From Vulcanimicrobiota bacterium (GTDB lineage Bacteria > Vulcanimicrobiota > Vulcanimicrobiia > Vulcanimicrobiales > Vulcanimicrobiaceae), in NCBI GenBank assembly GCA_019237435.1, contig JAFAHB010000016.1, forward strand, positions 1 to 5,665: a stretch of DNA of 5,665 nt. The letters are read 5' to 3'. The translations under genes were made by a program, and so were the position numbers. This document shows, in pieces, positions 5,389 through 5,665 of the stretch. Below the pieces are notes generated by a model. That model saw only the letters and a program-made list of their open reading frames with translations, had not been told where the DNA came from and ran no database searches. Every line of letters starts with the position of its first letter. The stretch's first letter is position 1.

Positions 5389-5665
5389 AATCCGTGAGGA
5401 TCGCCGAACCGCCGTACGACATGAATGGCAACGGGATGCCGGTAATCGGCATGACGCCGATGGTCATACCGAGATTCACCAGCACGTGAAAAAAAAGCAT
5501 CCCGACTAAGCCCGACGCCAACAGAAAGCCAAAACGATCTCGAGCGGTAAGCATCGCGCGTACTCCTCCGTAGAGTACGGCGGCATAGAGCGCCAGCAGC
5601 GCACAGGCTCCGGCAAAGCCCCACTCCTCGGCGAGCACGGTGAAGATGAAGTCGCGCGAGTGCTC
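5321..5665 (-). CDS. rodA: RodA/FtsW-family SEDS peptidoglycan glycosyltransferase (RodA-like), N-terminus missing
   Basis: C-terminal part of a polytopic SEDS protein, the membrane glycosyltransferase that polymerises lipid II into glycan strands together with a class B PBP. The frame stays open to the right edge; the codons there read EHSRDFIFT before VLAEEWGF, the conserved periplasmic-loop motif of the family, so the GTG at 5638 is an internal Val codon and not a start. Hydrophobic segments follow (ACALLALYAAVLYGG, then FGFLLASGLVGMLFFHVLV), then the signature MPITGIPLPFMSYGGS and a last helix DFIAIGILLNI, ending in a short polar tail with TAA at 5323-5321. ITGIPLPFMSYGGS is closer to RodA than to FtsW, and the codirectional RNase E/G gene downstream fits the mre/mrd-rodA-rng type of cluster. 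With only about 115 residues visible, FtsW or SpoVE is not fully excluded. Confidence 0.88.
   Translation of the reverse strand, partial: EHSRDFIFTVLAEEWGFAGACALLALYAAVLYGGVRAMLTARDRFGFLLASGLVGMLFFHVLVNLGMTIGVMPITGIPLPFMSYGGSAILTDFIAIGILLNIYSQKDRDVLGNA

Overview
The window looks like ordinary bacterial chromosome of moderately high GC (roughly 60% by eye), gene-dense, using GTG and TTG starts as well as ATG. The lineage cannot be fixed from the sequence alone. The mix of genes would fit an uncultured environmental phylum such as Eremiobacterota (WPS-2), but that is only a guess. No phage, insertion-sequence, CRISPR, tRNA or rRNA features were recognised.

Layout, left to right: (1) 1-599, plus strand, the 3' part of a C-terminal-processing (S41) peptidase cut by the left edge. 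(2) 619-1980, plus strand, a complete second S41 peptidase with signal peptide, PDZ domain and Ser-Lys-Gln catalytic residues; it follows the first after 19 bp, so the two look like a tandem-duplicated, co-transcribed pair of exported proteases. (3) 1981-2130, a non-coding gap between convergent genes that is unusually structured. It holds an 87-bp bulged inverted repeat and two 31-bp direct repeats set 52 bp apart, the second reaching the stop codon of the next gene. (4) 2131-4617, minus strand, an RNase E/G family endoribonuclease (828 aa, TTG start) with all core catalytic and zinc-link residues and a long Arg-rich tail. (5) 4618-4734, a short divergent gap. (6) about 4735-5388, plus strand, a class I SAM-dependent methyltransferase whose 3' end overlaps the next gene tail to tail. 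(7) 5321-5665, minus strand, the C-terminal part of a RodA/FtsW-family SEDS glycosyltransferase, most like RodA, cut by the right edge.

The minus-strand pair RodA then RNase E/G recalls the common mre/mrd-rodA-rng neighbourhood of cell-shape genes, here interrupted by an oppositely oriented methyltransferase. The S41 pair (envelope protein processing) and RodA (peptidoglycan elongation) act at the cell envelope; the ribonuclease acts in RNA processing and decay. The part most worth a second look is the repeat-rich intergenic block at 1981-2131, which no recognised gene explains.
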